Origin: Paracidovorax oryzae ATCC 19882
GTDB taxonomy: Bacteria; Pseudomonadota; Gammaproteobacteria; Burkholderiales; Burkholderiaceae_C
Assembly (NCBI RefSeq): GCF_000687165.1
Contig: NZ_JMKU01000001.1
Coordinates: 62,001 to 126,000 of the forward strand
DNA: 64,000 nucleotides
Direction: 5' to 3'
Positions 47,478 through 57,400 of this stretch are shown piece after piece. Made by a program: the position numbers and the translations under genes. How positions within the stretch are numbered: the first letter of the stretch is position 1; every line of letters begins with the position of its first letter. A model generated the notes under the pieces. It ran no database searches and was not told the DNA's origin. It saw only the letters and a list, made by a program, of their open reading frames with translations.

Positions 47478-47509
47478 AGCCCCGCCGTTCCGGCGATTCC
47501 GGCGGGGCT
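47478..47509 (+). terminator. Hairpin after the glycogen/trehalose operon
   Basis: AGCCCCGCCG (47478-47487) pairs perfectly with CGGCGGGGCT (47500-47509) around a 12-nt loop. No T tract follows, so it is a stable 3' end or weak terminator rather than a textbook one. It separates the plus-strand operon from the convergent SDR gene. Confidence 0.5.
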
Positions 47510-47568
47510 CCAAGCCTGCCGTTCCGGGCAAGCGCCAGGCTCCGCCACCCGTCGCAAGGCGGGACAGT

Positions 47569-48333
47569 TCATCCCCTGCCCACGAAGGGCATCTTGGTGG
47601 CCATCACCGTGTGGAACAGGACATTGGCCTCCAGCGGCAGCTCCGCCATGTAGAGCACCGACTTGGCGACGATGCCCACGTCCATCAGCGGCTCGGCCGC
47701 GACCTGGCCGTTGGCCTGGGGCACGCCCTGCGTCATGCGCTGCGCCAGTTCCGTGCCCGCATTGCCCACGTCGATCTGCCCCACCGCAATGTCGTACTTG
47801 CGCCCATCCAGCGAGGCGGTCTTGGTCAGCCCCATCACCGCGTGCTTGGTGGCCGTGTAGGCAATGGAGTTCGGCCTCGGGGCATGCGCCGAGATAGAAC
47901 CGTTGTTGATGATCCGGCCGCCACGCGGGCTCTGCGACTTCATCACGCGGAAGGCCTCGCGCAGGCAATAGAACATCCCGTTCAGGTTGATGTCCACCAC
48001 GCGCTTCCATTCATCGATCGGCAGCTCTTCCAGCGGCACGGCAGGCGCGCCCACCCCGGCGTTGTTGAACAGCAGGTCCACGCGGCCGAACCGCTCCACG
48101 GCCTGCGCGAACAGCTGCTCCACGGCCTGCGGGTCCGCCACGTCCGTCGGCACGGCCAACGCGCGATCGGGCGCACCGCCCTCTTCCACCACGGCTTGCA
48201 GCAGCGCTTCGCGGCGCCCGGCCAGTACCACCGACCAGCCGGCGCCCAGCAGGGCCAGCGCCGCCGCCTTGCCGATGCCCGAGCCGGCCCCCGTCACCAC
48301 CGCGATGCGCGGCGTTCCGTTCGAAACCTTCAT
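47569..48333 (-). CDS. SDR-family NAD(P)-dependent oxidoreductase
   Basis: 254-aa classical short-chain dehydrogenase. The cofactor motif is TGAGSGIG (14-21), followed by NNAGVG, catalytic Ser in [12 protein letters not shown], and YTATK (Tyr and Lys of the YxxxK motif). The Arg pair after the second strand (AGRREALL) suggests NADP(H) preference, but this is weak evidence. The substrate is unknown and the neighbours do not help. It lies downstream of rnr on the same strand, 80 bp away. Confidence 0.88.
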   Translation of the reverse strand: MKVSNGTPRIAVVTGAGSGIGKAAALALLGAGWSVVLAGRREALLQAVVEEGGAPDRALAVPTDVADPQAVEQLFAQAVERFGRVDLLFNNAGVGAPAVPLEELPIDEWKRVVDINLNGMFYCLREAFRVMKSQSPRGGRIINNGSISAHAPRPNSIAYTATKHAVMGLTKTASLDGRKYDIAVGQIDVGNAGTELAQRMTQGVPQANGQVAAEPLMDVGIVAKSVLYMAELPLEANVLFHTVMATKMPFVGRG

Positions 48334-48413
48334 TGTCCTCGTCCTCTTGCTGGATGCAGGTCACCCCAGGGTGGGGCCGGGACGCTCCTGCCATCCCGGC
48401 GCCCCGCCAGGGC

Positions 48414-50729
48414 TCAGCGGCGCGACTTGCCCCGCTTGGCCGCCCCGGAACGCCGTCCGGAGCCCTTGGCCGCCGCCTTGCGCGGTGCCGCCGGGGCGTC
48501 CTGCGAACGGGCGGGCCTGGAATCGCCCTTGCGGGCCTTGTTGCGGCTGCGCTCCGCCCCCGCTCCATCGGCGGATGCCGGAAGCATCGGCTCCGCCGGC
48601 TCGCGACCTCCGCGGCCACGGGAAGCGCGCGCGGGCGCCGGCGACTCCTCGCCCTCGCGCACCAGCCGGAAGTCGATGCGGCGCCCATCCAGGTCCACGC
48701 GGCTGACCTGCACGCGCACCCGCGTGCCGATGGCATAGCGGATGCCCGTGCGCTCGCCGCGCAGCTCCTGGCGCGCCTCGTCGAACTTGAAATACTCGCC
48801 GCCCAGCTCCGTGATGTGCACCAGCCCCTCGACGTACATCGCGTCCAGCGTCACGAAGATGCCGAAGCTGGTCGCGGCGGTGACCAGGCCGCTGAACTCC
48901 TCGCCCAGGTGCTCGCGCATGTACTTGCACTTCAGCCACGCCTCGACATCGCGGCTGGCCTCGTCGGCGCGGCGCTCGTTGGCACTGCAGTGCAGGCCGG
49001 CGGCCTCCCAGGCCTGCACCTCGCGGACCGCGGCGGCGGACAGCGGCTTGCGCGGCTGCTGCGTCGGCGCCGGCACACGCGCGGCAAGGCGCTTGGCCAG
49101 CTTGGCATGGGCTTCCCCCGGCACCGGCAGTGCCGGCAGCCGGTACTTGGTCTGGCCCAGGATGGCCTTGATCACGCGGTGCACCAGCAGGTCCGGATAC
49201 CGGCGGATGGGACTGGTGAAGTGCGTGTAGGCCTCGTACGCCAGCCCGAAATGGCCGCTGTTCACGGGCGTGTAGATGGCCTGCTGCATGGACCGCAGCA
49301 ACATCGAGTGGATCTGCTGCGCATCCGGGCGGTCCTTCGTGGCCTCCGCGATGGCCTGGAAGTCTCCGGGCTTCGGATCGTCGCCGATCGTCATGCCCAC
49401 GCCCATCGCCTTCAGGTAGCCGCGCAGGATCTCCTGCTTCTCCGGCGTGGGCCCCTCGTGCACGCGGTAGAGCCCCGGCTGCCCGCCCTGCGCGATGAAG
49501 TCCGCGCTGCACACGTTGGCCGCGAGCATGGCCTCCTCGATCAGGCGGTGGGCGTCGTTGCGCGTGCGCGGCACGATCTTCTCGATGCGGCCGTTGTCGT
49601 CGCAGACGATCTGCGTCTCGGTGGTCTCGAAATCCACGGCCCCGCGCGCGTGCCGCGACGACAGCAGCGCGCGGTACACGTCGTGCAGGTTCAGCAGGTC
49701 CTGCACGCGCGCGCGGCGCTTCGTCGCCTCCGGTCCCCGCGTGTTCGCGAGGATCGCGGCCACTTCCGTATAGGTGAAGCGCGCATGGCTGAACATCACG
49801 GCCGGATAGAACTGGTAGGCATGCACCTCGCCCTTGGCAGTGACCAGCATGTCGCACACCATGCACAGGCGCTCCACCTCCGGATTGAGCGAGCACAGCC
49901 CGTTGGACAGCTTCTCGGGCAGCATCGGGATGACGCGGCGCGGGAAATAGACGCTGGTGGCCCGGTCATAGGCGTCCACGTCGATGGGGCTACCCGTCTC
50001 CACATAGTGGCTCACGTCGGCGATCGCGACCAGCAGGCGCCAGCCCTTGGTGCGCCCGACGCGCGCCGGCTCGCAATACACGGCATCGTCGAAGTCGCGG
50101 GCATCTTCGCCGTCGATGGTCACCAGGGGCACGTCGGTCAGGTCGATGCGGTGGCGCTTGTCCTGCGCGCGCACCTTGTCGGGCAGGCCCTTGGCCTGCG
50201 CCAGCGCCTCCTGCGAGAACTCGTGCGGAACGCCGTACTTGCGCACGGCGATCTCGATCTCCATGCCGGGGTCGTCCACCTCGCCCAGCACTTCCGTGAC
50301 GCGGCCCACGGGCTGCCCGAACAGCGCGGGCGGCTCCGTCAACTCCACCACCACGACCTGCCCGGTCTTGGCCGAGCCGGTCGCACCCTTGGGGATCAGC
50401 ACATCCTGGCCGTAGCGCTTGTCTTCCGGCGCCACCAGCCATACGCCGCTTTCCTGCAGCAGGCGACCGATGATCGGGTGCTGGGGGCGCTCGATGATCT
50501 CGACGATGCGCCCCTCGGGCCGGCCGCGCCGGTCGTGGCGCGCGATGCGCACGCGCACGCGGTCCTTGTGGAGCACCGCCCGCATCTCGTTGGCGGGAAT
50601 GTAGATGTCGGCTTCGCCGTCGTCGCGCTGCACGAATCCATGGCCGTCGCGGTGGCCCTGCACGCTGCCTTCGATTTCGTCATCGGAGTGAGCGATGTTT
50701 GCAACGGCTTTCGTTTTTTTGATATACAA
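48414..50729 (-). CDS. rnr: Ribonuclease R
   Basis: 3'-5' exoribonuclease of the RNB family, 771 aa, that degrades structured RNA, including faulty tRNA and rRNA and non-stop mRNA. The order is cold-shock domains (about 15-190), RNB domain with the metal-binding Asp cluster in IDGEDARDFDDAVY, HFTSPIRRYPDLLVHR, an S1 domain (about 610-695) and a Lys/Arg-rich tail. Start is TTG at 50729: AGGAAAG lies 7 bp upstream, no ATG exists before the first domain, and the frame further upstream runs antisense through tRNA-Leu. It begins directly at the cold-shock region, so the N-terminal helix-turn-helix domain of E. coli RNase R is absent. Confidence 0.93.
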   Translation of the reverse strand: MYIKKTKAVANIAHSDDEIEGSVQGHRDGHGFVQRDDGEADIYIPANEMRAVLHKDRVRVRIARHDRRGRPEGRIVEIIERPQHPIIGRLLQESGVWLVAPEDKRYGQDVLIPKGATGSAKTGQVVVVELTEPPALFGQPVGRVTEVLGEVDDPGMEIEIAVRKYGVPHEFSQEALAQAKGLPDKVRAQDKRHRIDLTDVPLVTIDGEDARDFDDAVYCEPARVGRTKGWRLLVAIADVSHYVETGSPIDVDAYDRATSVYFPRRVIPMLPEKLSNGLCSLNPEVERLCMVCDMLVTAKGEVHAYQFYPAVMFSHARFTYTEVAAILANTRGPEATKRRARVQDLLNLHDVYRALLSSRHARGAVDFETTETQIVCDDNGRIEKIVPRTRNDAHRLIEEAMLAANVCSADFIAQGGQPGLYRVHEGPTPEKQEILRGYLKAMGVGMTIGDDPKPGDFQAIAEATKDRPDAQQIHSMLLRSMQQAIYTPVNSGHFGLAYEAYTHFTSPIRRYPDLLVHRVIKAILGQTKYRLPALPVPGEAHAKLAKRLAARVPAPTQQPRKPLSAAAVREVQAWEAAGLHCSANERRADEASRDVEAWLKCKYMREHLGEEFSGLVTAATSFGIFVTLDAMYVEGLVHITELGGEYFKFDEARQELRGERTGIRYAIGTRVRVQVSRVDLDGRRIDFRLVREGEESPAPARASRGRGGREPAEPMLPASADGAGAERSRNKARKGDSRPARSQDAPAAPRKAAAKGSGRRSGAAKRGKSRR
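50699..50728 (+). promoter_or_regulatory. Putative promoter of the first tRNA-Leu gene
   Basis: TTGCAA (50699-50704) and TATACA (50723-50728) are spaced 18 bp apart, about 20 bp before the mature tRNA 5' end. The -10 element abuts the TTG start codon of the divergent rnr gene, so the tRNA promoter lies inside the rnr 5' coding region. Confidence 0.45.
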
Positions 50730-50748
50730 TCTGAGTCTTTCCTGAAAT

Positions 50749-50833
<85 letters not shown>

Positions 50834-50869
50834 AGTTTAACGAGAACCAGACCGGTTTTTCGGCAATCG

Positions 50870-50897
50870 AGCCGCTTCCTTGTGAAGCGGCTTTTTT
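50870..50897 (+). terminator. Intrinsic terminator after tRNA-Leu copy 1
   Basis: AGCCGCTTC (50870-50878) pairs with GAAGCGGCT (50884-50892) around a 5-nt loop, followed by a T run. Confidence 0.85.
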
Positions 50898-51033
50898 GTT
50901 GGTGGAGGCGCCGCTGGACTGCCGCTCCGGATCTGGTGGTCTCCGAAACAGTGGCTCCGAAGTTTTTTCAAAAAAATCGTCAACTTGTCCGGAACGGCAA
51001 AAAAAGACGCTAGAATTCAAGGATTCCTGAGAT

Positions 51034-51118
<85 letters not shown>

Positions 51119-51126
51119 AAATTCAA

Positions 51127-51154
51127 AAGCCGCTGCTAAACCAGCGGCTTTTTT
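51127..51154 (+). terminator. Intrinsic terminator after tRNA-Leu copy 2
   Basis: AAGCCGCTG (51127-51135) pairs with CAGCGGCTT (51142-51150) around a 6-nt loop and is followed by a T-rich run. The stem differs from that of copy 1's terminator. Confidence 0.85.
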
Positions 51155-51505
51155 CTTTTTCGCTTGCGGCAAGTCCCCGGCGTGGCGGCGTGCCCGCAAA
51201 GCGTGCGAATTGTCCGGCACCAGCCTGCCCTGTCGTCTTCATATCCAGGGGCAGCCATGCTGCAGCGTGACCATGGCTGCCCCTGGGCACTGCCCATGCA
51301 TCCGTTCCCCATTCCAATGAGATACGTAGCGCGCGGGCCGCTGGCAGGCGCGCGCAGCCATGCCTCCCACGGCAAGGGACTGGATGCATGCATTGTGCGG
51401 TGCATGCCGTGCGGGCTATGAGAGCCAACAGAATGCGCCCGGACCACTGAGCGCAGGGCATGCCGGAGGATGGACGGAGCCGCCCCCCGGCAGCCAGAGG
51501 GATGG
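51155..51505. other. Intergenic region with a long inverted repeat
   Basis: About 350 bp between the tRNA-Leu terminator and the convergent DUF349 gene. No convincing gene. The one notable element is the 15-bp-arm inverted repeat at 51245-51286. Confidence 0.6.
51245..51286. repeat. 15-bp perfect inverted repeat
   Basis: CCAGGGGCAGCCATG (51245-51259) and its exact complement (51272-51286) flank a 12-nt loop. As RNA this would be a very stable hairpin. No T run follows on either strand. Confidence 0.6.
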
Positions 51506-54202
51506 TCAGCCCTTGAGCAGTGCCTTGAGCGCCTGCTGGAAGCGCCGCGCATTGCCGGGCTCGCTCGCGCTGGCAAGCACGCGCGCGGCGTCCTGCGCCC
51601 AGGTCTGGGCCGGCGGCGGATCGTTGCGGCGCGTCAGCAGTTGCAGCTGTAGGGCGCGGCGCGCGGGCAACTGCTCCGCGGGCGTGGGCACCTCGGCCGC
51701 CATCTCCAGCCTCAGCAATGCCTCGGACGCATCGCCTGCAGGTCCCGACGACACTGCCTGCGCCCAGGTGCTGCGCACGCCGGCAGGCACCTGCGATCCC
51801 AGTTCCTGTGCGGACGGCAGCTGCGATGCATCGCGTTTTTCCCATGCCGAGAGCAGCTGGGTCAGCGCTTCGCCATGCGCCTGCGCGGCCAGCCTGCGCA
51901 GCGCCGCCTGGGCGTGCTCCTGTGCCTCGCGCTGGGCGCGGAACGCGGCGTCACCCAGGCGCGGCCCGCGGGCCTGCGCCATGCGGTCACGGTCGCCGAA
52001 GCGGCCTCCGCGGTCACCACCATCCCGGCCGTCGCGACCATCACGTCCAGGGCGGCCGTCCCTGCGGTCCCGCTCGCCGGGTCGTCCCGGGCGGCCTGCC
52101 GGAGCGGGAACATCGCGCTTGGCGCCCGGGCGGTCATCGCCACGCACCGCCACCACGGGGCGAGCGGGCTTCGGCGCCGCGGCGGGCGCAGCGCCGGCAT
52201 CGCCAGCCGCCTCCGTGCCTTCGGCAGGGGCAGCCTCGGGAGTCGCAGCCTGTGCAGCGGTGGAATCGGCCGCTGCCTGCTGCTGGCCCCGGATGGCCGC
52301 TTCCAGCGCGGCCAGCGCCGTGCGGATCTGCTGGGCGTCGCCGGAGGCATTGGCCTCCTCCACCGCCTTGGACGCATCCAGAACCGCTCGGTCATGGGCG
52401 CTCATCTCGCCCGCGGCCTTCTGGCGATCGGCCGTCTTGCGGTTGAAGGCCTCGTCGATGGGCTTGCGGAACGCATCCCAGAGCTTCTGCTCCTGCTTGC
52501 GGTCCAGCGGCACGGACTGGGCCTCGGCCTGCCAGCGCTGCTGCAGCGCTTTCACGGCATCGATGCGCAGCGCCGGTGCGGCGCCCAGCGCCACGGCCTC
52601 GTCGATCATGGCGTGGCGGCGCGCCAGGCTCTGCTTCTGCGCCGCTTCCAGCGGCGCGGCGGCTTCGGACAGGACCTGCTTCCACTGCGGCTGCAGTTCG
52701 GCATAGACCTTTTCATTCACGTGGCCGCCCTCGCGCCAGCGATCGGAGAACTGGTGCAGCGCACGGCTCACCTGCTTCCAGTCGGGCTGCGCGCCGTCCG
52801 CTGTCTGCGCGGCCGTCCAGGCCTGCAGTTCCTGGATCAGCGCCAGGCGCTGCGCCTTGTGCTCGGCAGCGTCGGCACGCACCTTCTCCAGCCAGGCCTC
52901 CACCACCTTGTGGGCGGCATTGCAGGCCTCGTCGAATTTCTTCCAGAGGGCGTGGTTCGCCGGGCCGCCCTGGTCGGTCTGCTTCCACTGCTCACGCAGC
53001 TGGCGCAGGCTTTCCTGGATCTTGCGGCCACCCAGTGCCTGGCCTTCGGGGCGCTTGAGCAGCCCTTCCGCCTTGGCCACGAGGTCCTCGCGCACCTGGT
53101 CGGCGCTCCAGCGCTGCCAGCCCTGCAGTTCACCCGCAGCGACGAGCGCGGTGTGCACGTCGTGTTCCAGGGCCGTGTCGATATGGCGGCCGTGCTGCTT
53201 CAGCACGGTGCGCAGGGCCGTGGCGGCGCCGGCGGACGCCTTGCCATGGCCCTGGGCGGTTTCTTCCTGCAGCTTGGCCAGTGCGGCGCGCACGGCCTGC
53301 TCGGCCTTCTCGCGCAGCGCCGGATCGGTCTTGGCCGCCGCACGGGCGGGGGCCGCCGGAGCAGCGCCGGAAGCCGCCGTATCGGCCAGCGGCTCGCCGC
53401 CGCGCGCGATGCGCAGTTCCTCCGCCCAGACCGGCACGGGGGGCAGCGGTGCCTCGGGATTCTCGGCAGCGGCCGCCGCCTGCGCGATGGCCGGCTGGAA
53501 AGCGTTCCACACCACGAGCAGCTGCGTGCGGGAGGCTTCCAGCTGGGGCGGGAAGCGGGCCTCGACGCTGGGCCATGCGGGATCGCCCGACAGCTCGTCG
53601 GCCTGCTGCTGCCAGCGCTCGACATCGGTGCGCAGCGCCTCCAGGGCCGCCTGCGCGTCGCGCCAGGGCTTGGTGGAGAGCACGTCGATGCGCTGGGCCA
53701 GCAGGACGGCCGCCTCGCGCTGTACCTGCACGCGGTGCTGCAGATCCTCGATGACCTTCATGCGCTCGGCCAGGCGGGCCTTGAGCGATGCCAGGGGCTC
53801 CCGGGACAGGGGCGCACCGGCCTTGGCCGCATCGCGCTGCCAGGCGAGCGCGTCGGCAATGTGGAAGCGGGAGGCATCGAGCAGCGCGGTGGCCTTTTCG
53901 GCCCATTCGGCAGCGATGGCTTCCTGGCCCTTGGCGCGGCGGATCTCGTCGAGGCGCTCGCGCACGGCACGGGCCGCGCCCTTGTCGCGTCCGCTCAGTT
54001 CCTTGAACACTTCCTGCAACTGCTCGGGCGTGGGCTGTGTAGCCAGCCAGTCGCGGATGCGCGAGGCACGCTCGCCCGACGTGGCGGCGGAAAAGGCCCC
54101 GCCCGTCAACGCGTCCAGCGGATGCGGCTCGGAGGCTTTGGCCGGGGCCGGGTTCACTTCAGGGGCGTCAGACATTTTGTTGCGAGAAGAAAAAGGAAAC
54201 AT
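51506..54202 (-). CDS. DUF349-repeat protein
   Basis: 898-aa, highly helical cytoplasmic protein with several DUF349-type helical repeats (WxxAxxP/F pattern, e.g. WKQVSRALHQFSDRWREGG, LWDAFRKPIDEAFNRKT and LWKKFDEACNAAHKVVEAWLE) over about residues 60-640. A Pro/Ala linker and a strikingly Arg/Asp/Gly-rich tract (about 690-750, encoded near 51985-52130) follow, then another helical region. Function unknown; long helical proteins of this type are common in beta-proteobacteria. The ATG at 54202 is used, but one nine codons in (54175) is equally plausible. Downstream of the DUF748 gene on the same strand. Confidence 0.8.
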   Translation of the reverse strand: MFPFSSRNKMSDAPEVNPAPAKASEPHPLDALTGGAFSAATSGERASRIRDWLATQPTPEQLQEVFKELSGRDKGAARAVRERLDEIRRAKGQEAIAAEWAEKATALLDASRFHIADALAWQRDAAKAGAPLSREPLASLKARLAERMKVIEDLQHRVQVQREAAVLLAQRIDVLSTKPWRDAQAALEALRTDVERWQQQADELSGDPAWPSVEARFPPQLEASRTQLLVVWNAFQPAIAQAAAAAENPEAPLPPVPVWAEELRIARGGEPLADTAASGAAPAAPARAAAKTDPALREKAEQAVRAALAKLQEETAQGHGKASAGAATALRTVLKQHGRHIDTALEHDVHTALVAAGELQGWQRWSADQVREDLVAKAEGLLKRPEGQALGGRKIQESLRQLREQWKQTDQGGPANHALWKKFDEACNAAHKVVEAWLEKVRADAAEHKAQRLALIQELQAWTAAQTADGAQPDWKQVSRALHQFSDRWREGGHVNEKVYAELQPQWKQVLSEAAAPLEAAQKQSLARRHAMIDEAVALGAAPALRIDAVKALQQRWQAEAQSVPLDRKQEQKLWDAFRKPIDEAFNRKTADRQKAAGEMSAHDRAVLDASKAVEEANASGDAQQIRTALAALEAAIRGQQQAAADSTAAQAATPEAAPAEGTEAAGDAGAAPAAAPKPARPVVAVRGDDRPGAKRDVPAPAGRPGRPGERDRRDGRPGRDGRDGRDGGDRGGRFGDRDRMAQARGPRLGDAAFRAQREAQEHAQAALRRLAAQAHGEALTQLLSAWEKRDASQLPSAQELGSQVPAGVRSTWAQAVSSGPAGDASEALLRLEMAAEVPTPAEQLPARRALQLQLLTRRNDPPPAQTWAQDAARVLASASEPGNARRFQQALKALLKG

Positions 54203-54425
54203 GGTTCTGGTCAGGAGGGGCCAGGTGCCGAAAGCACCAGTGCCCGTACGCCGGGATCACGGCCCGGCGAGCGTCGAAGGCGCTATTTTGGCCCGGTTTT
54301 GTCCGCCGGCCCGGAGATAAGCCTGGCGCGCCCGGGAAACGGAGGCCCGGAACACGGCCCGAGCATGCCATATGGGGCCGCGCCTCCCGGGTACAACCAC
54401 CCTCCTCAGGCCGCTTCAGGCCGCT

Positions 54426-57400
54426 TCAGCGCGTGGAAAGCGCCAACTCCGCCTGGGGCGCGGCGCCCTCCCGGCGCGCATCCATGCGCGGAGCCGCCAC
54501 GAACAGCCGCTCCAGCGGCACGCCGCGCCGCGCAAGTTCGTCGCGCACCGCCACAGCGCGCGCCTGCGCCAGTTCGCGCAGGGCGTCCCCGGGCACCTTC
54601 ATCTGGGCCAGCAGCAGCGCCTCCATCTCCGGGACGGGAATGTCCCGCGCCAGGCCCAGCAGGTTGCGGGGCTTGGGAATGTCCGTGCGGCGGTAGAGCT
54701 CCCGTAGTGCATCGGCATAGGCCTGCGCCTGGGCGGCGTCCGGGCCACCCGGGGCCATCGGTGCGCCATGCATATCCGCATCCGGGCGCGCCGCCGGCTG
54801 GCGCCGCTGCTGCAATGCCTGGACCTGCGAGCGCAGGCGTTCGCGCTTCCAGCCTTCTTCCTCGGCTTCCGCCACGGCATGGCCGGTCACGGTCAGTTGC
54901 AGGGCCGGCCGGTCGCGCAGCGATTGCGCCACCTTGTCCAGCCCCTGCAGGGCCGTGGCATCCAGTACCGCACTGCCGGGCGCGAAAGCCACGGCACCCT
55001 GCTCCTCGGTCCCACCCGCGAAGGCCTTGGCCAGCAGCGAAAAAGGCGAGGTCACGGCCTTGAGGACCAGGCTGCCCACGGCCCGCAGGATCACCGGCCC
55101 CAGGCTGAACTGGGGATCGTTGAGCGAACCGCTGATGGGCAGGTCCAGGTCGATCACCCCGTTGCTGTCCGCCAGCAGCGCCGCGGCCAGCCGCACCGGC
55201 AGGCTGGCGGAAGCGCCCTCCACGGGATCGCTGAAGGTGAGCTGGTGCAGCACCAGGCGGTTGCCGGCGGTGAGCTGCCCGTCGGGCTGGACCTTGTAGC
55301 GCACGTCCATGCTCAGCTTGCCACGCTCTATACCGTGGCCGGCGTACTTGATGGCATAGGGCGACAGTGGCGGCAGCTCCAGGTCCCGCACCCGGCCCTG
55401 GATGTCCAGCGCCAGCGGCTTCGCCAGGGGGTTGATGCGTCCGGAAATCTCCAGCGGCGCTGAACCCTGCGCTTTGCCGCTGAGCTCCAGCTCCGCCATC
55501 GCGGGCTCGCCGCCTCCGGGCGCAGGCTCGGAAGAGAACGCGCCGATGCGCCCCGCCAGATCGCCGAGATCGGCGGAGTAGTTGGGCTCGATGAAGTAGT
55601 CGGTGAAACGCACGCCCCCCGCGGACAGCACCACCGGCCCGAAGTGCAGCACCGGGCTGGCACGGGAAGCCGCAACGGCCTGGGTTGCCGGGTCGGCGCC
55701 GGTACGGCCCGCTGTCGCGGGGCGGACAGCAGCGGCACCGCCGGCGTCAGCCAGGGCCGGGGCAGGACCGGGCGCCGGTTCCGGCCGGGATGAGGCCTCC
55801 GGGCCGCGAACCAGGTCCTGCAGGTTGAGCCGGCCGTTCTTCTGCAGCACGATGCGCGCGAAGAAATCCCGCAATGCCGTTTCCCGCACATCCACGCGCG
55901 CGGGCGCGCCGGGCGCCATTTCCCATTGCACGCCCTGGAGGGCCAGATTGCGCCAGCGCAGCAGTTCCTCGCCACGGGGCGGTGCGGGCGGAGTCCCCGC
56001 GGCCGTTTCCGGCCCCGGCGCCGGGGCGGGCGCTCGCACGCGCACTTCGTCCAGCGCGGCATTGCCGCGCACCGAGGCCTTCGCTCCGGCTGCCGTGGCG
56101 GCATAGTCCACATCGCCTTCGAAACCCGCCTCGGCCCGAACGATGCGCACGTTCAGCCATGGGGCCGCATACGGCTCCAGCAGGTGCACGGGCAAATGCT
56201 GGGCCTGCAGGCGGCCCTGCACGGCCAGGGGGGCCATCGTCAGCCGGCCCTCATAGGCCAGGCGGCCGGGTTCGCGCCGGCCCGCTTCCCACTGTCCCGA
56301 CAGGGACAACTGCACCGGCGCAGCCGGGCCGCCAGCCGCCTGGGGCCAGCGCAGCCCCCGCGCCTGCAGGGCGATGGCAGACCAGCGCAGATCCACCGGG
56401 GATGCGGGCACCGCGTCGCGCAAGGCCACCGCACCGCGCTCCACCGACACCTCGCCCAGCCGGACGGACCAGGGGGCATCACCGTCCGCGGCCCGCGCCT
56501 CCCGGGAAGGGCCCCGGTCGGCCCCGCCCTGCAGAAGCCAGGCATCGAACATCCAGCGCCCTTGCGCGTCGCGCTCCGCCCGCAGCCGCGGTGCCCGGGC
56601 GATGGCCCGCTCCACGGACACTGCGCGGGCGGGCACGTCGATCCACGCATTCTCTATTTCCAGCCGTTCTGCCTGCACCCAGGCGCCCGGCGGCGTTTCC
56701 GTGCCCTCCGGCGTACGGCCGGCCTCGGCGGATGGCGCAGCGCACGGCCCGCCGGCCGGACAGGCCAGCGTGACGCCATCCGCCACGAACCGCGCCACCT
56801 TCGCCACCAGCGCACCGTTGGCATGGTTCCAGGCGACACCGGCGTCGGAGTCGATGTGCGCCCCGGCGCGCGGCGCGAATGCCCCCGCCGCATAACCGTC
56901 GACGGCCGAAAACGGCAGGCTGCGCAGCGATGCGGCCACCTGCCCCCGCCCAGGCCACGCGGTTCCCGCCACCCGCAGCGTCGCGGGCGCCTCCCCGGCC
57001 TCGCCGGCGCCGGACCTGCTGCTCGCTCCATGGGCGGCGGGCTGCATGCGGGCCTGCAGCCGGAACGGAACTCCGCCCTTCCATGGCCACGACAGCGACT
57101 GCGCCTGTGCATGGACACCGTCCCATGCCATGGCGACCGGGCGGGCCGCGCTCTCGTCGCGCCATGCCAGGCGCCCTTCCCGGACCGCGACGCGGTCTAC
57201 CGTCACCTGCCAGGCCCCGGAAGACGGGCCGGCACCGCTGGCTGTCGGCGTGGCGGCCGGGGCACCCTGCACGCCACCGGCGCCAGCCGCGGCGGCCCAG
57301 TCCCACTGCCCCTGGGCGTCGCGCCGCACCGCGATCTCCGGCCCGGACCATTCGACCGAAGCCAGGTGCGCCGACCTGCGCAGCGGCTCCACCGACGCCG

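Noticed and set aside
54408-54429. Tandem CAGGCCGCTT repeat at the 3' end of the DUF748 gene
   Set aside because: Only two 10-bp units, too short and too close to a coding end to call a functional repeat.
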